Assembly (NCBI GenBank): GCA_964649825.1
Contig: CAZYQW010000099.1
Location: forward strand, 37,688 to 101,687
Direction of reading: 5' to 3'
Source: CAZYQW01 sp964649825
GTDB lineage: Bacteria; Planctomycetota; B15-G4; JADJEK01
Length of the DNA: 64,000 nucleotides
The position numbers were made by a program, and so were the translations under genes. The notes under the pieces are model-generated. The model was not told where the DNA came from. It was given only the letters and a program-made list of their open reading frames with translations, and did no database searches. Below, in pieces: positions 51,110-60,344 of this stretch (positions within the stretch are counted from its first letter, which is position 1; every line of letters starts with the position of its first letter).

Positions 51110-53287
51110 ATGCGCCCATCGCGCCGCGTCCCGCTCGTCTCCTCGCTCGTGCTTGTCGCGCTCGCCGCGACGTCGCTGCACGCGCTCGCCCAGCCGGCGG
51201 CGCCGCGGTCGCCGTCCGCCGAGCGGTTCCTGGAGCGCCACGGCCCGGACTGGATCGTCGTCCCCGAACCGATCACCGGTGCGCCCGCGTTCGTGTACGG
51301 GCGGCGGCTCGCGCCGCCGTTCGCCGCCACGAGCGCATCCGAGTTCGAGATCGCGGCGCGCGCGGTCGTCGATGACGAGGCCGACCTCTTCGGCTTCGGC
51401 TCCAACGAGCTCGTCCTCGGCCAAGTCCGCGAGCTCGCGCTCTCGGGCTACGGGAGCTCGGACAAGGTTGCCGTGATCTTCCGGCAGGAGGTCGGCGGCA
51501 TGCCGGTCTGGAACGCGAACGTCACCGTCCTGTTCGACCGGGCGAGCGGCGACGTGCTGGCCCTCGACACGACCGGTGTTCCGTTCGCGAGCCGGGTCGA
51601 CGTGATCCCGGCGCGCTCGGAGGCGGACCTCGTGGCCACGGCGCGCGATGCCTACCGCGATCGGTTCGCGCTCGAGCCGTCGCACGTGGTCGACGTGCGC
51701 TACGCGATCGTCGGACCGGCCGCGTTCGACGCCGGCCATCCGATCGTCGAGCGCGGCCCGACGCTCACCGCGATCATCGATCTCGCCACGCCCGGGCGAT
51801 CGATCGAAGATGGGTTGCCCGCCGAGGCGCGCGTGTTCGTTCCCGCCGCGGGCGACCCTGCGCCGTTCGCGGTCCACCCGACGGCCCATCGCGCGGCACC
51901 GGGCGGCGGCGGCGTCCAGGGTCGCGTGCGCGGCCAGGTGAATCTCGGCCCCGAGCCGAACAACGCGGTGAACCAGGAGATCCCGGACCTCGCCAACCTC
52001 TGGGTCCAGGCGAACGGGCCGGGCGGCCCGGTCCTCGCCGTGACCGACGACCAGGGCCGTTTCGCGGTGGCGGCCGGCGCGGCCGCGACCCTCTTCGTGG
52101 CGCTGCGCGGTCCGTTCTTCGTCGTCAACAGCTTCGCCGCGCCGAACAGCTTCTTCAACGTGCCGCTGGGTCCGAACGGGCATCTGCTCTTGACCTTCAA
52201 CCCGATCCCGGCCGAGTACCCGACGGCGGAGGTCGCGGCTGCCAAGTGGATCGACGCGTTCCGCAAGTTCATCAAGGCGAACGACGCCAACGACCCGACC
52301 ATGGACTTCCAGGTCGTCGCGAACGTCAACCAGTTCGGGATCTGCGACGCGTTCTTCAACGGCAACTCGATCAACTTCTTCATCGCGAACCCGCCGGGCT
52401 GCCCGGTGAACCTCGCGTACCGGTCCGGCTTCCACCACGAGGAGGGGCACTGGGCGATCGCACGCTACAACGGCAACCCGAGCTTCTCGTTCCACGAGGG
52501 GACCGCCGACGCCTGGACGTACTACATCAACGATGACCCGTGCTTCTGGCTGGACGCGGGCGGTCCGGGGACCGGCTGCGTGCGCAACGGCGAACAGCTC
52601 GTGGTGAAGAAGTGTCCGATCGATGGCGACGAGAGCTGCCACGGCGGCGAGGTGCATGAAGAAGGAAAGGCGCTCGCCAGCGCGCTGTGGAAGGTGAAGC
52701 GCAACCTGAAGAACGCGCTCGGGGCCGGGGCCGGCGGGCGCGTCGCGGATCGGCTCTTCCTCGCCTGGATGCAGACGTTCCACGACCCGAAGATCCTGAA
52801 CGTGATCCTCGACCACTGGATCGTCCTCGACGACGACAACGGCGACCTGTCGGACGGGACGCCGCATTTCGCATCGATCAACGCGGCGTTCCTCGAGCAG
52901 GGTTGGCCCGGCTCGAACATCTATCCGAAGTACGGCGCGGGCTGCCCGGGCGGAAACGGGTTCGTGCCGATCCTGTCGGGCACCGGGCCGGGGAAGAGCC
53001 TGTCCACCGTCTCGCTCTTCGTCACCAAGGGACGGCCGTTCCAGACCGGCATCTTCTACTCGTCGCTCGCGCCGGCGAACATCCCGCTCGGCGGCGGCTG
53101 CTCGCTGCTCGTCCAGCCCCCGCTCGTGATCGAGGGGTTCTTCATCATGGACGCGCAGGGGCGGGTCCATCTCTCGCTCCCGACGGGGATCTTCCCCGTG
53201 GCGACCAACGTGTACGTCCAGGCGTTCCTGCAGGAGCCGGGGCGGCGCGTGACGTCGAACGGCTTGATCGTGACGATCGGACCCTAG
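51110..53287 (+). CDS. Secreted HExxH (M4/M36-like) metalloprotease
   Basis: A 725-residue exported protein. Signal peptide to about residue 28. The N-terminal third resembles an FTP-type propeptide (VAVIFRQEVGGMPVWNANVT). The catalytic site is HHEEGH, with HEEGH at 443-447, and a downstream HEGTADA with Glu463 and Asp467, matching the ExxxD arrangement of gluzincins. The C-terminal about 120 residues (GNGFVPILSGTGPGKSLS..., IPLGGGCSLLVQPP, SLPTGIFPVATNVYVQAF) form a beta domain shared by many planctomycete secreted proteins. The ATG at 51110 follows GGGAGGA. Its TAG stop (53285-53287) is part of the 166-bp repeat. Confidence 0.85.
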   Translation: MRPSRRVPLVSSLVLVALAATSLHALAQPAAPRSPSAERFLERHGPDWIVVPEPITGAPAFVYGRRLAPPFAATSASEFEIAARAVVDDEADLFGFGSNELVLGQVRELALSGYGSSDKVAVIFRQEVGGMPVWNANVTVLFDRASGDVLALDTTGVPFASRVDVIPARSEADLVATARDAYRDRFALEPSHVVDVRYAIVGPAAFDAGHPIVERGPTLTAIIDLATPGRSIEDGLPAEARVFVPAAGDPAPFAVHPTAHRAAPGGGGVQGRVRGQVNLGPEPNNAVNQEIPDLANLWVQANGPGGPVLAVTDDQGRFAVAAGAAATLFVALRGPFFVVNSFAAPNSFFNVPLGPNGHLLLTFNPIPAEYPTAEVAAAKWIDAFRKFIKANDANDPTMDFQVVANVNQFGICDAFFNGNSINFFIANPPGCPVNLAYRSGFHHEEGHWAIARYNGNPSFSFHEGTADAWTYYINDDPCFWLDAGGPGTGCVRNGEQLVVKKCPIDGDESCHGGEVHEEGKALASALWKVKRNLKNALGAGAGGRVADRLFLAWMQTFHDPKILNVILDHWIVLDDDNGDLSDGTPHFASINAAFLEQGWPGSNIYPKYGAGCPGGNGFVPILSGTGPGKSLSTVSLFVTKGRPFQTGIFYSSLAPANIPLGGGCSLLVQPPLVIEGFFIMDAQGRVHLSLPTGIFPVATNVYVQAFLQEPGRRVTSNGLIVTIGP

Positions 53288-53449
53288 CCGCCCGTGGTGA
53301 AAGTCATTCCGGCTGCGGCGGGCCTTCGCGACCGATCTCTTCGTTGCAGGATCCTCGACGTACAGGCAGTACGCCTGCGGTCCTGCGCCTCGATCTCGGT
53401 CGCGATGACCTCGCCTCGCTTCGAAAGCACTTTCACCACGGGCGGCTAG
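53284..53449. mobile_element. 166-bp palindromic MITE-like element, copy 3
   Basis: The best-preserved copy: its terminal inverted repeats of 21 bp are perfect (CTAGCCGCCCGTGGTGAAAG and its complement at the right end). The leftmost CTAG contains the TAG stop of the metalloprotease gene. On the right the kinase gene at 53496 follows after 46 bp. Confidence 0.87.
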
Positions 53450-53495
53450 CGCGACCGGAGCGGCGCCACGTCCGGGCTCGATTCCGGCCGATCGT

Positions 53496-55529
53496 GTGGT
53501 CTCATGGAGGCACGATCCGACCCGATGGACGCCCGGCTGGACGGCGATCTTGGCTGACCGCGCTCGACACGCTCGCGTTCGCGAGGTTTTCCTCGCGGTG
53601 TACGACCTTCCGGTCGGCGAACGGGAGGCGCGGTTGGCCGACGCGTGCCGCGGGGACGGCGCGCTGAGGAGCGAGGTGGAGGCGTTGCTCGCGGGTCACG
53701 ACGCGGGCGACGCGCTGCTCGATCTGCCGCGGCGGCGGCGCGGGGTGGGCCCAGCGCCGTCGTTCCCCGGCTACTCGATCGTGCGGGAGGTGCACCGAGG
53801 CGGTCAGGGCGTCGTCTACGAGGCGATTCGAGCGAGCGACGGCGAGCGGGTCGCGATCAAGACGCTGCTGCACGGCGCGTTCGCGGTGGGGCGGGAGCGG
53901 ACGCGGTTCGAGCGCGAGGCGGTCGTGCTCGGTCGGCTCGACCACCCGAACATCGTCCCCGTGCGCGACACCGGCTCCGTCGGCGGGAGCCCCTTTCACG
54001 TCATGGACTGGGTCGAAGGGCAGCCGATCGACGGTCACCTCCGTCCCGGCGTCGACGCGGTGCGGAGCGTGCTGGAGCTCTTCGAGCGGGTCGCGTCGGC
54101 GGTGAACGCCGCGCACCTGCGCGGCGTGCTGCACCGCGACCTGAAGCCGAGCAACATCCTGGTCGACCGGAACGGCGAGCCGCGGATCGTCGACTTCGGG
54201 TTGGCGAAGGCGGCGGCGGGGGCGACGCTCGCCGGCGACGACGACGAGCGATCGACCATGACCATGACCGGCCAGTTCGTTGGGTCGCTGCCGTGGGCGA
54301 GCCCCGAACAGGCGGCGGGCCGGACGCACGAGATCGACGTGCGCACCGACGTCTATTCGCTCGGCGTCACGCTGTTCCAGATGCTGACCGGCGCCTTCCC
54401 GTACGACGTCTCCGGTCCGCTGCGCGACGTCCTCGATCGCATCCTCCACGAGGAGCCGGCGCGGCCCGGTTCGATCCGGTGCGAGGTCGACGACGAGGTC
54501 GACACCATCGTCGGACGCTGCCTTCAGAAGGACCCGGAGCGCAGGTATCAGAACGCGGGCGAGCTGGCGCGCGACCTCCAGCGCTACCTGGCGGGGGAGC
54601 CGATAGAGGCGAAGCGCGACAGCGGCTGGTACGTGCTGCGGAAGCTGATCGTGCGCCACCGCGTCGGAGTGATCGTCTCGGCGCTCCTGCTGGTGACGTG
54701 GGTCGCGGCCGGCGTCGGTTTGCTGATCGCCTTCCAGCGCGCGCGCCACGAGGCGGCGACCGCGGAGACGACGGTGCGCGTGCTCTCGAGCGTCGTCGAC
54801 GCGCTCGATCCCGCGTTGCTGGCGACGTTCTCTCGCGCGGAGCTCGATCGAGTCGCGAAGATCGTTCGCAGCGAGTTCGGCACGCGTCCCGACCTCGAGG
54901 CGCGCCTGTCGTACGCCCTGAACGTCGGCTACCGCGGAACGATGGGCGGGTTCGATCCGGTGGCGTCGCTCGACCGCTCGATCGAGCAGCTTCGAGCGGC
55001 GTTCGCCCTGCAGGAGCGGCACCTCGGTCCGCACCACGCGGACACGCTCCGCTCGATCGTCGCGCTGTCCGGCCTCGTCGCCGTACGGGACGCCGCGGAG
55101 GCGGAGCGCCTCGCGGAGATGCTGCTGGAGCGTACGAGCAGCGCCGGCGGAAGCGTTCATCCCGCGCGCGTCGTCGCGTTGATCGCGGTGGCCGACGTCT
55201 TCGCGAAGGCGGGACGGGAGGGCCCGGACGAACACCTCGACGCCGCGGCGGCGCTGGCGCGGGAGCTCTACGGTCTCGACGACACGCGCACGTGGATCGT
55301 GCGGAGCCTGTACGCGGGGTACCTGTGTCAGGTCGGCCGTCACTCGGAAGCCGAGGAGCGCGGGGTCGCGTGGTTCCGCGAGGCGCGCGACGCCGGCGCC
55401 GTCGAGGCGGCGCAGCGCGCGAGCCAGGCGCTGCTGCGTTCGGTCTACGCGAGCTGGCAGCAGCCGGCCCGTTTGGCGGAGTTCGACGCGAGGATCCAGG
55501 ACGCGCTGGACGACGGTCCCGCGCGATGA
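53496..55529 (+). CDS. Ser/Thr protein kinase with C-terminal helical repeats
   Basis: A 677-residue kinase. Kinase domain about 93-355: VHRGGQGVVYEA, Lys122 (VAIKTLL), HRDLKPSNI at 213-221, DFG at 233-235, GSLPWASPEQ. One membrane helix (VIVSALLLVTWVAAGVGLLIA) precedes a long helical TPR-like C-terminal region. This is the arrangement of planctomycete PknB-like kinases. The start is taken as GTG at 53496, but the first residues are not diagnostic and another start is possible. The second gene after the ECF at 50276. It faces the aceA stop 21 bp away. Confidence 0.9.
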   Translation: MVSWRHDPTRWTPGWTAILADRARHARVREVFLAVYDLPVGEREARLADACRGDGALRSEVEALLAGHDAGDALLDLPRRRRGVGPAPSFPGYSIVREVHRGGQGVVYEAIRASDGERVAIKTLLHGAFAVGRERTRFEREAVVLGRLDHPNIVPVRDTGSVGGSPFHVMDWVEGQPIDGHLRPGVDAVRSVLELFERVASAVNAAHLRGVLHRDLKPSNILVDRNGEPRIVDFGLAKAAAGATLAGDDDERSTMTMTGQFVGSLPWASPEQAAGRTHEIDVRTDVYSLGVTLFQMLTGAFPYDVSGPLRDVLDRILHEEPARPGSIRCEVDDEVDTIVGRCLQKDPERRYQNAGELARDLQRYLAGEPIEAKRDSGWYVLRKLIVRHRVGVIVSALLLVTWVAAGVGLLIAFQRARHEAATAETTVRVLSSVVDALDPALLATFSRAELDRVAKIVRSEFGTRPDLEARLSYALNVGYRGTMGGFDPVASLDRSIEQLRAAFALQERHLGPHHADTLRSIVALSGLVAVRDAAEAERLAEMLLERTSSAGGSVHPARVVALIAVADVFAKAGREGPDEHLDAAAALARELYGLDDTRTWIVRSLYAGYLCQVGRHSEAEERGVAWFREARDAGAVEAAQRASQALLRSVYASWQQPARLAEFDARIQDALDDGPAR

Positions 55530-55550
55530 GAGCAACCGCGGGTCGGCTCG

Positions 55551-56822
55551 TCAGAACTGAGCCGCCTCCGTCGACTCCTTCAACGCGAGCGTCGACGACA
55601 GCCCCTGCGTGATCACCTGCGACACCTGGTCGAAGTAGCCGGTGCCGACCTCGCGCTGATGGCGCGTCGCCGAATAGCCGTGCGCCTCGCTCGCGAACTC
55701 GGCCTGCTGCAGCTCGGAGTACGCGGCCATTTGCCGATCCTTGTAGGCGCGGGCCAGCTCGTACATCGAGTGGTTGAGCGCGTGGAAGCCGGCGAGCGTG
55801 ACGAACTGGAACTTGTAGCCCATCGCCCCGAGCTCGCGCTGGAACTTCGCGATCGTCGCGTCGTCGAGGTTCTTCCTCCAGTTGAACGACGGCGAGCAGT
55901 TGTACGCGAGGAGCTTGCCCGGGAACCGGGCGTGCATCGCATCCGCGAAGCGCCGGGCGTCGTCGAGGTCGGGCGTCGACGTCTCGCACCAGATCAGGTC
56001 CGCGTACGGCGCGTACGCGAGGCCGCGCGCGATCGCGCAGTCGAGGCCGCCGTGGATGCGATAGAAGCCCTCAGGGGTCCGCTCTCCGGTGAGGAACGGG
56101 TGGTCGGCCGGGTCGACGTCGGACGTCAGGAGCTTCGCGCTGTCGGCGTCGGTGCGCGCGACCAGGAGCGTCGGCACGTCGCAGACGTCGGCCGCGAGGC
56201 GCGCCGCGACCAGAGTGCGGATGAACTGCGCGGTCGGGACGAGGACCTTTCCACCCATGTGGCCGCACTTCTTCTCGGACGAGAGCTGGTCTTCGAAGTG
56301 AACGCCCGCCGCGCCGGCCTCGATCATTCCTTTCATCAGCTCGTACGCGTTCAGCGGACCGCCGAAACCGGCCTCCGCGTCGGCGACGATCGGCGCGAAC
56401 CAGTCGCGCTCGCACTTCCCCTCCGCGTGCTCGATCTGATCGGCGCGCAGGAGCGCCTGGTTGATCCGCTGCACGACGTGCGGCACGCTGTTCGCCGGAT
56501 AGAGGCTCTGGTCCGGATACATGTTTCCGGACAGGTTCGCGTCGGCCGCGACCTGCCAGCCGCTGAGGTAGATCGCCTTCAACCCCGCACGCACCTGCTG
56601 CACCGCCTGGTTTCCGGTCAGCGCTCCGAGCGCGCTCACGAACGGCTCGGTCTTGAGCAGCCGCCAGAGCTTCTCCGCTCCGCGGCGCGCGAGCGTGTGC
56701 TCGATGCGGATCGAGCCGCGCAGGCGCTCGACGTCATCCCTCGAGTACGGGCGCGTGATCCCGTCCCAGCGGGTGGATCGTTCGCCGTGGTGACCGTTCG
56801 TCTCGTGCAGCGGGTGGGTCAT
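55551..56822 (-). CDS. aceA: Isocitrate lyase
   Basis: A 423-residue enzyme of the glyoxylate shunt, splitting isocitrate into glyoxylate and succinate. The active-site signature KKCGHMGGK is at 184-192 with the catalytic Cys186, and Mg ligands lie in ADAEAGFGG and LVARTDADS. Length is normal for bacterial AceA. The ATG at 56822 overlaps the malate synthase stop (ATGA), so aceB and aceA are co-translated. No aceK kinase gene is present. Regulation is likely through the divergent gene at 58607. Confidence 0.97.
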   Translation of the reverse strand: MTHPLHETNGHHGERSTRWDGITRPYSRDDVERLRGSIRIEHTLARRGAEKLWRLLKTEPFVSALGALTGNQAVQQVRAGLKAIYLSGWQVAADANLSGNMYPDQSLYPANSVPHVVQRINQALLRADQIEHAEGKCERDWFAPIVADAEAGFGGPLNAYELMKGMIEAGAAGVHFEDQLSSEKKCGHMGGKVLVPTAQFIRTLVAARLAADVCDVPTLLVARTDADSAKLLTSDVDPADHPFLTGERTPEGFYRIHGGLDCAIARGLAYAPYADLIWCETSTPDLDDARRFADAMHARFPGKLLAYNCSPSFNWRKNLDDATIAKFQRELGAMGYKFQFVTLAGFHALNHSMYELARAYKDRQMAAYSELQQAEFASEAHGYSATRHQREVGTGYFDQVSQVITQGLSSTLALKESTEAAQF

Positions 56823-58453
56823 CGGACTCTCTCCGTGTTCGGTTCCCAGTTGTCGGTCGATGAAACGAGCAGCTCGTACGCGTTCAGCGTGAGGAAGTCG
56901 GCGAGGTCATCCGCGAGGCAGAGCTCGGCGAAGAGGCGGAGGGCCTCGCCGAAGCGACCTGACTCGACGCGCGCCGGGCCGACCTCGTCGGTGAGGGCGA
57001 GCATCTCGTCCTCGAGCAGGGCCTGGAACAGCGCACGGTCGACGACGCGGCCGTCGTCGAGCCGCGCCGCGTGGTGGATCCACTGCCAGATCTGCGCCCG
57101 GCAGATCTCGGCGGTTGCCGCGTCCTCCATCAGGTCATAGAGCGGCACGCAGCCCGTGCCTCGCAGCCACGCCTCGAGGTAGAGGACGCCGACGCGGACG
57201 TTGTGACGCAGGCCCGCCTCGGTCCGCTTGCCGGTCGGGACGGCCAGCAGGTCGCCGGCCGTCACTTGCACGTCCTCTCGGAGCCGGTGGAGCTGGTGAT
57301 CGCCGGCCATGTGTGCGAGGAAGACCGCGCGTGCCACGGGGACGAGTCCCGGATGAGCCACCCACGTCCCGTCGTGACCGTCGCTCACCTCGCGCAGCTT
57401 GTCGGCGCGCACCTTCGCCAGCGCCGCGGCCCCCGCCTCGGGGTCGTGCCGGATCGGGATCTGCGCCGCCATCCCACCCATCGCGTGCGCGCGACGGCGG
57501 TGGCACGTCTGGATGAGGAGCCGCGTGTAGGCGCGCATGAACGGCTGCTCCATCGTCACCTCGCCGCGGTCGGGGAGGATGGCGGACGGATCGTTACGGC
57601 GCGCTTTGATGAAGCTGAAGATGTAGTCCCAGCGCCCGCAGTTCAGCCCGGCGGAGTGGTCCTTCAGCTCGTAGAGGATCTCGTCCATCTGGAACGCGGC
57701 GTGGAGCGTCTCGATCAGGACCGTCGCCTTGATCGTTCCCACCGGGATCCCGAGCCCGCGCTCGGCGAACACGAACACCTCGTTCCACCAGCGCGCCTCG
57801 CGATGGCTCTCCAGCTTCGGGAGGTAGAAGTACGGGCCGCTGCCGCGCTCGAGCCGCTCGATCGCGTTGTGAAAGAAGTAGAAGCCGAAGTCGACCAGCG
57901 CTCCGGGGGCCGGGCGCCCGTCGACGAGGAAGTGCCGCTCGGGAAGGTGGAGGCCGCGCGGCCGGACGAGCAGCGTCGCCACCGTCTCGTTCAGAGCGTA
58001 GCGCTTCCCGCGGCCCGGATCGTCGAACGTGATCGTGCGGCGGACCGCGTCGAACAGGTTCACCTGCCCCTCGATCATGTTCCGCCAGGTCGGCGAGCTC
58101 GCGTCCTCGAAGTCGGCCATGAAGACGTCGGCGCCCGAGTTGAGCGCGTTGATGATCATCTTCCGATCGACGGGTCCGGTGATCTCGACGATCCGCCGTT
58201 CGAGATCCTTCGGAACCGGCGCCACGTGCCAGCGCGCCTGGCGCAGCTCGCGGGTCTCCTCGAGGAACTGAAGGCTTGCTCCGTGATCGAGCTCGGCTTG
58301 TCGCTCGCGGCGCCGCGCGAGCAGGTCGTCGAGGTCCGGTCGGAAGGCACGCACGAGGTCCGCGACGAAGCGGATCGCTTCTTGGGTGAGGATCACGCGA
58401 TGCGCGTCGGCGACGGGGCCGGTCACCGAGACGACGGGCGCGGGACGAGACAT
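56819..58453 (-). CDS. aceB: Malate synthase A
   Basis: A 544-residue malate synthase that condenses glyoxylate with acetyl-CoA. It shows MADFEDASSPTWRNMIEGQ, LLVRPRGLHLPERHFL, TIKATVLIETLHAAFQMDEI and GRWDYIFSFIKARRND, the class A hallmarks, with the catalytic Asp in the C-terminal domain. I chose the ATG at 58453 (MSRPAPVVS), near the family start. First gene of the aceB-aceA operon. The promoter lies in the 153-bp gap shared with the divergent regulator. Confidence 0.96.
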   Translation of the reverse strand: MSRPAPVVSVTGPVADAHRVILTQEAIRFVADLVRAFRPDLDDLLARRRERQAELDHGASLQFLEETRELRQARWHVAPVPKDLERRIVEITGPVDRKMIINALNSGADVFMADFEDASSPTWRNMIEGQVNLFDAVRRTITFDDPGRGKRYALNETVATLLVRPRGLHLPERHFLVDGRPAPGALVDFGFYFFHNAIERLERGSGPYFYLPKLESHREARWWNEVFVFAERGLGIPVGTIKATVLIETLHAAFQMDEILYELKDHSAGLNCGRWDYIFSFIKARRNDPSAILPDRGEVTMEQPFMRAYTRLLIQTCHRRRAHAMGGMAAQIPIRHDPEAGAAALAKVRADKLREVSDGHDGTWVAHPGLVPVARAVFLAHMAGDHQLHRLREDVQVTAGDLLAVPTGKRTEAGLRHNVRVGVLYLEAWLRGTGCVPLYDLMEDAATAEICRAQIWQWIHHAARLDDGRVVDRALFQALLEDEMLALTDEVGPARVESGRFGEALRLFAELCLADDLADFLTLNAYELLVSSTDNWEPNTERVR

Positions 58454-58606
58454 CGGTTGGCTCCAGTTCCTGGACACTGGAGCTTGACCGGTTCGCACGG
58501 GGTCGGCAACGCGAACCTAAGTTTTTATTCCTATTTGGCTTAAGTAGTACTCCGCGGTCTGCCGACGGTTGTACGGCTGTCAAGTTGTCAAGTCCGAGGC
58601 CGGCAA
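58454..58606. promoter_or_regulatory. Divergent promoter region of aceBA and its regulator
   Basis: An AT-rich stretch at 58516-58550 stands out against the high-GC background, and two abutting copies of TGTCAAGT occupy 58578-58593, 13 bp before the regulator's GTG. Tandem direct repeats so close to the start are a good candidate for a regulator site. The actual binding site is inferred. Confidence 0.55.
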
Positions 58607-60049
58607 GTGGGGCTTTCGCAACGGTTTGGGAAACGCCTGAAGGCGCTCCGCACGAGAGCCGGAATGACCCAGGCTCAGCTCGCGGCGCGGCTCGGCGTCA
58701 GCGCCTCGTACATCGCGTTGATTGAGGGTGATCGTCGCCCCCTGCCGGCCGGGCTCCTGATCCAGCTTGCCACTCAGTTCGACATCGACGTGCGTCAGTT
58801 CGGCGGTGGCGACTGGACGCGGCTGATCGCGGACCTCGGCGAAGCGTTCGGCGACCCGCTGTTCGCGGACCGGGTGATCGAACCGGCTGACGTCGCGGAC
58901 CTCGCCGGCGCTCACCCCGACGTCGCTCGCGGCGTGGTCGACCTGTACCACGCGTACCTCGCCGCGCGCGGCTCCGCGCAGGCGTTAGCCGAACGGATCC
59001 TCGATCCGCAGGAGCTCGGCGCCGGCATCGATCCGATCCGCCTCTCGAGCGAGCAGGTGTCGGACATGATCGAGGCGCACGCCAACCACTTCCCCGAGCT
59101 CGAGGACGCGGCGGACCAGGTGCGCCGCGACGCCGGTCTCGAGGACGAGGAGCTGTTCGCCCGCCTCGCGAGCTACCTCGAGACGAGACACGGCGTGCAG
59201 GTGCGGATCGCCCAGGTGTCGGCGATGGGCGGGCTGCTGCGGCGCTTCGATCGTGAGCGGCACGAGCTGTTCCTCTCCGAGGTGCTCCGGCGCGGGTCGC
59301 GCAACTTCCAGCTCGCGTACCAGGTCGGGCTGCTCGCGGCGAGCGACGTCATCGATCGCCTCGCCCGCGAGCCCACGCTCACGACCGACGCCTCGCGCGC
59401 GCTCGGCCGCGTGGCGCTCGCGAACTACTTCGCGTCCGCGGTGCTGATGCCGTACGAGGAGTTCTTCGAGGCGGTCTCGGACGTGCGCTACGACATCGAC
59501 CTGCTGGGGCATCGCTTCCGCGCCAGCTACGAGCAGGTCTGCCATCGTCTGACGACGCTCCGGCGCCGCGGCCGCGAAGGGATCCGCTTCCACATGATCC
59601 GCGTCGACATCGCCGGGAACATCTCGAAGAAGTTCAGCGCGACGGGAGTCCGCTTCCCGCGGTTCTCGGGGCTCTGCCCGCTTTGGAACGTGCACGGGGC
59701 GTTCCTCAGCCCCGGTTTCATCCGCGTCCAGATCTCCGCGTTGCCCGACGGGATGACGTTCTTCTCGATCGCCCGCACGGTGCGCAAGCACCGCGGCGGC
59801 TACCAGAGTCGGAACAACTTGACCGCGATCGGACTCGGCTGCCGCGTCGAGGACGCCGCCGCGATGGTCTACGCCGACGGCGTCGACCTCGAGAACCCGT
59901 CGGCCGCGGTCCCGGTCGGCGTCACGTGCCGGCTCTGCGACCGCCGCGATTGCGAAGCGCGTGCGTTCCCGCCGCTGCAGGAGGGGTTGAGCATCGACGA
60001 GGACGTGCGCGGGGCGTCGTTCTACGCGCCGGTCGCGAGGCCGTCGTAG
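58607..60049 (+). CDS. XRE-family short-chain fatty acyl regulator (RamB/PrpR-like)
   Basis: A 480-residue regulator. N-terminal helix-turn-helix RLKALRTRAGMTQAQLAARL and VSASYIALIEGDRR; middle region with an IrrE-like ALGRVALANYFASAVLMPY and a DUF2083-type domain; C-terminal CRLCDRRDCEARAF with cysteines that bind an iron-sulfur cluster in mycobacterial PrpR. RamB and PrpR control glyoxylate and propionate metabolism genes, and this gene is divergent from aceB-aceA. GTG start at 58607. It probably senses an acyl-CoA or acetate-derived signal. Confidence 0.9.
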   Translation: MGLSQRFGKRLKALRTRAGMTQAQLAARLGVSASYIALIEGDRRPLPAGLLIQLATQFDIDVRQFGGGDWTRLIADLGEAFGDPLFADRVIEPADVADLAGAHPDVARGVVDLYHAYLAARGSAQALAERILDPQELGAGIDPIRLSSEQVSDMIEAHANHFPELEDAADQVRRDAGLEDEELFARLASYLETRHGVQVRIAQVSAMGGLLRRFDRERHELFLSEVLRRGSRNFQLAYQVGLLAASDVIDRLAREPTLTTDASRALGRVALANYFASAVLMPYEEFFEAVSDVRYDIDLLGHRFRASYEQVCHRLTTLRRRGREGIRFHMIRVDIAGNISKKFSATGVRFPRFSGLCPLWNVHGAFLSPGFIRVQISALPDGMTFFSIARTVRKHRGGYQSRNNLTAIGLGCRVEDAAAMVYADGVDLENPSAAVPVGVTCRLCDRRDCEARAFPPLQEGLSIDEDVRGASFYAPVARPS

Positions 60050-60159
60050 CCGAGCCGGCGCGCCCTCGCGTCGGCCCGATCTCCGCGATTCCCGTCCTCA
60101 CTGCGCTCATGTACGAGGAACTTCGATCGCAAGGGAGGACCTCTCGAGAGGGACGCGTT

Positions 60160-60191
60160 TCGAGCCGGCGCTGACTTGGCGGCCGGCTCGA
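60160..60191. terminator. Stem-loop between convergent genes
   Basis: TCGAGCCGGC (60160-60169) and GCCGGCTCGA (60182-60191) are perfect 10-bp arms with a 12-nt loop, 111 bp past the regulator's stop and 154 bp before the DUF4143 gene's stop. No T tract follows. Confidence 0.5.
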
Positions 60192-60285
60192 GTCAGGACG
60201 CGCAAGAGGTCGAGCCGGAACGGAGAATCTCGGAAACCTTCGGATCCGCGGCGGGAACGCATCGCCCCCGACCGACGTCCACGAG

Positions 60286-60321
60286 AGGGAGTTGGCTCGG
60301 CGCAGGGAGTCGGCTCGGCGC
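60286..60321. repeat. 18-bp tandem duplication
   Basis: AGGGAGTTGGCTCGGCGC and AGGGAGTCGGCTCGGCGC follow each other at 60286-60303 and 60304-60321 with one mismatch, 23 bp from the DUF4143 gene's stop. Function unknown. Confidence 0.65.
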
Positions 60322-60344
60322 GTCGAGTCTCCGTCCTCCTCCCT

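Noticed and set aside
53502..55535. Minus-strand open frame of 677 codons opposite the third kinase
   Set aside because: Mirror frame of a strong kinase gene. High third-position GC keeps the opposite frame open; sequence is Arg/Val-rich with no domain.
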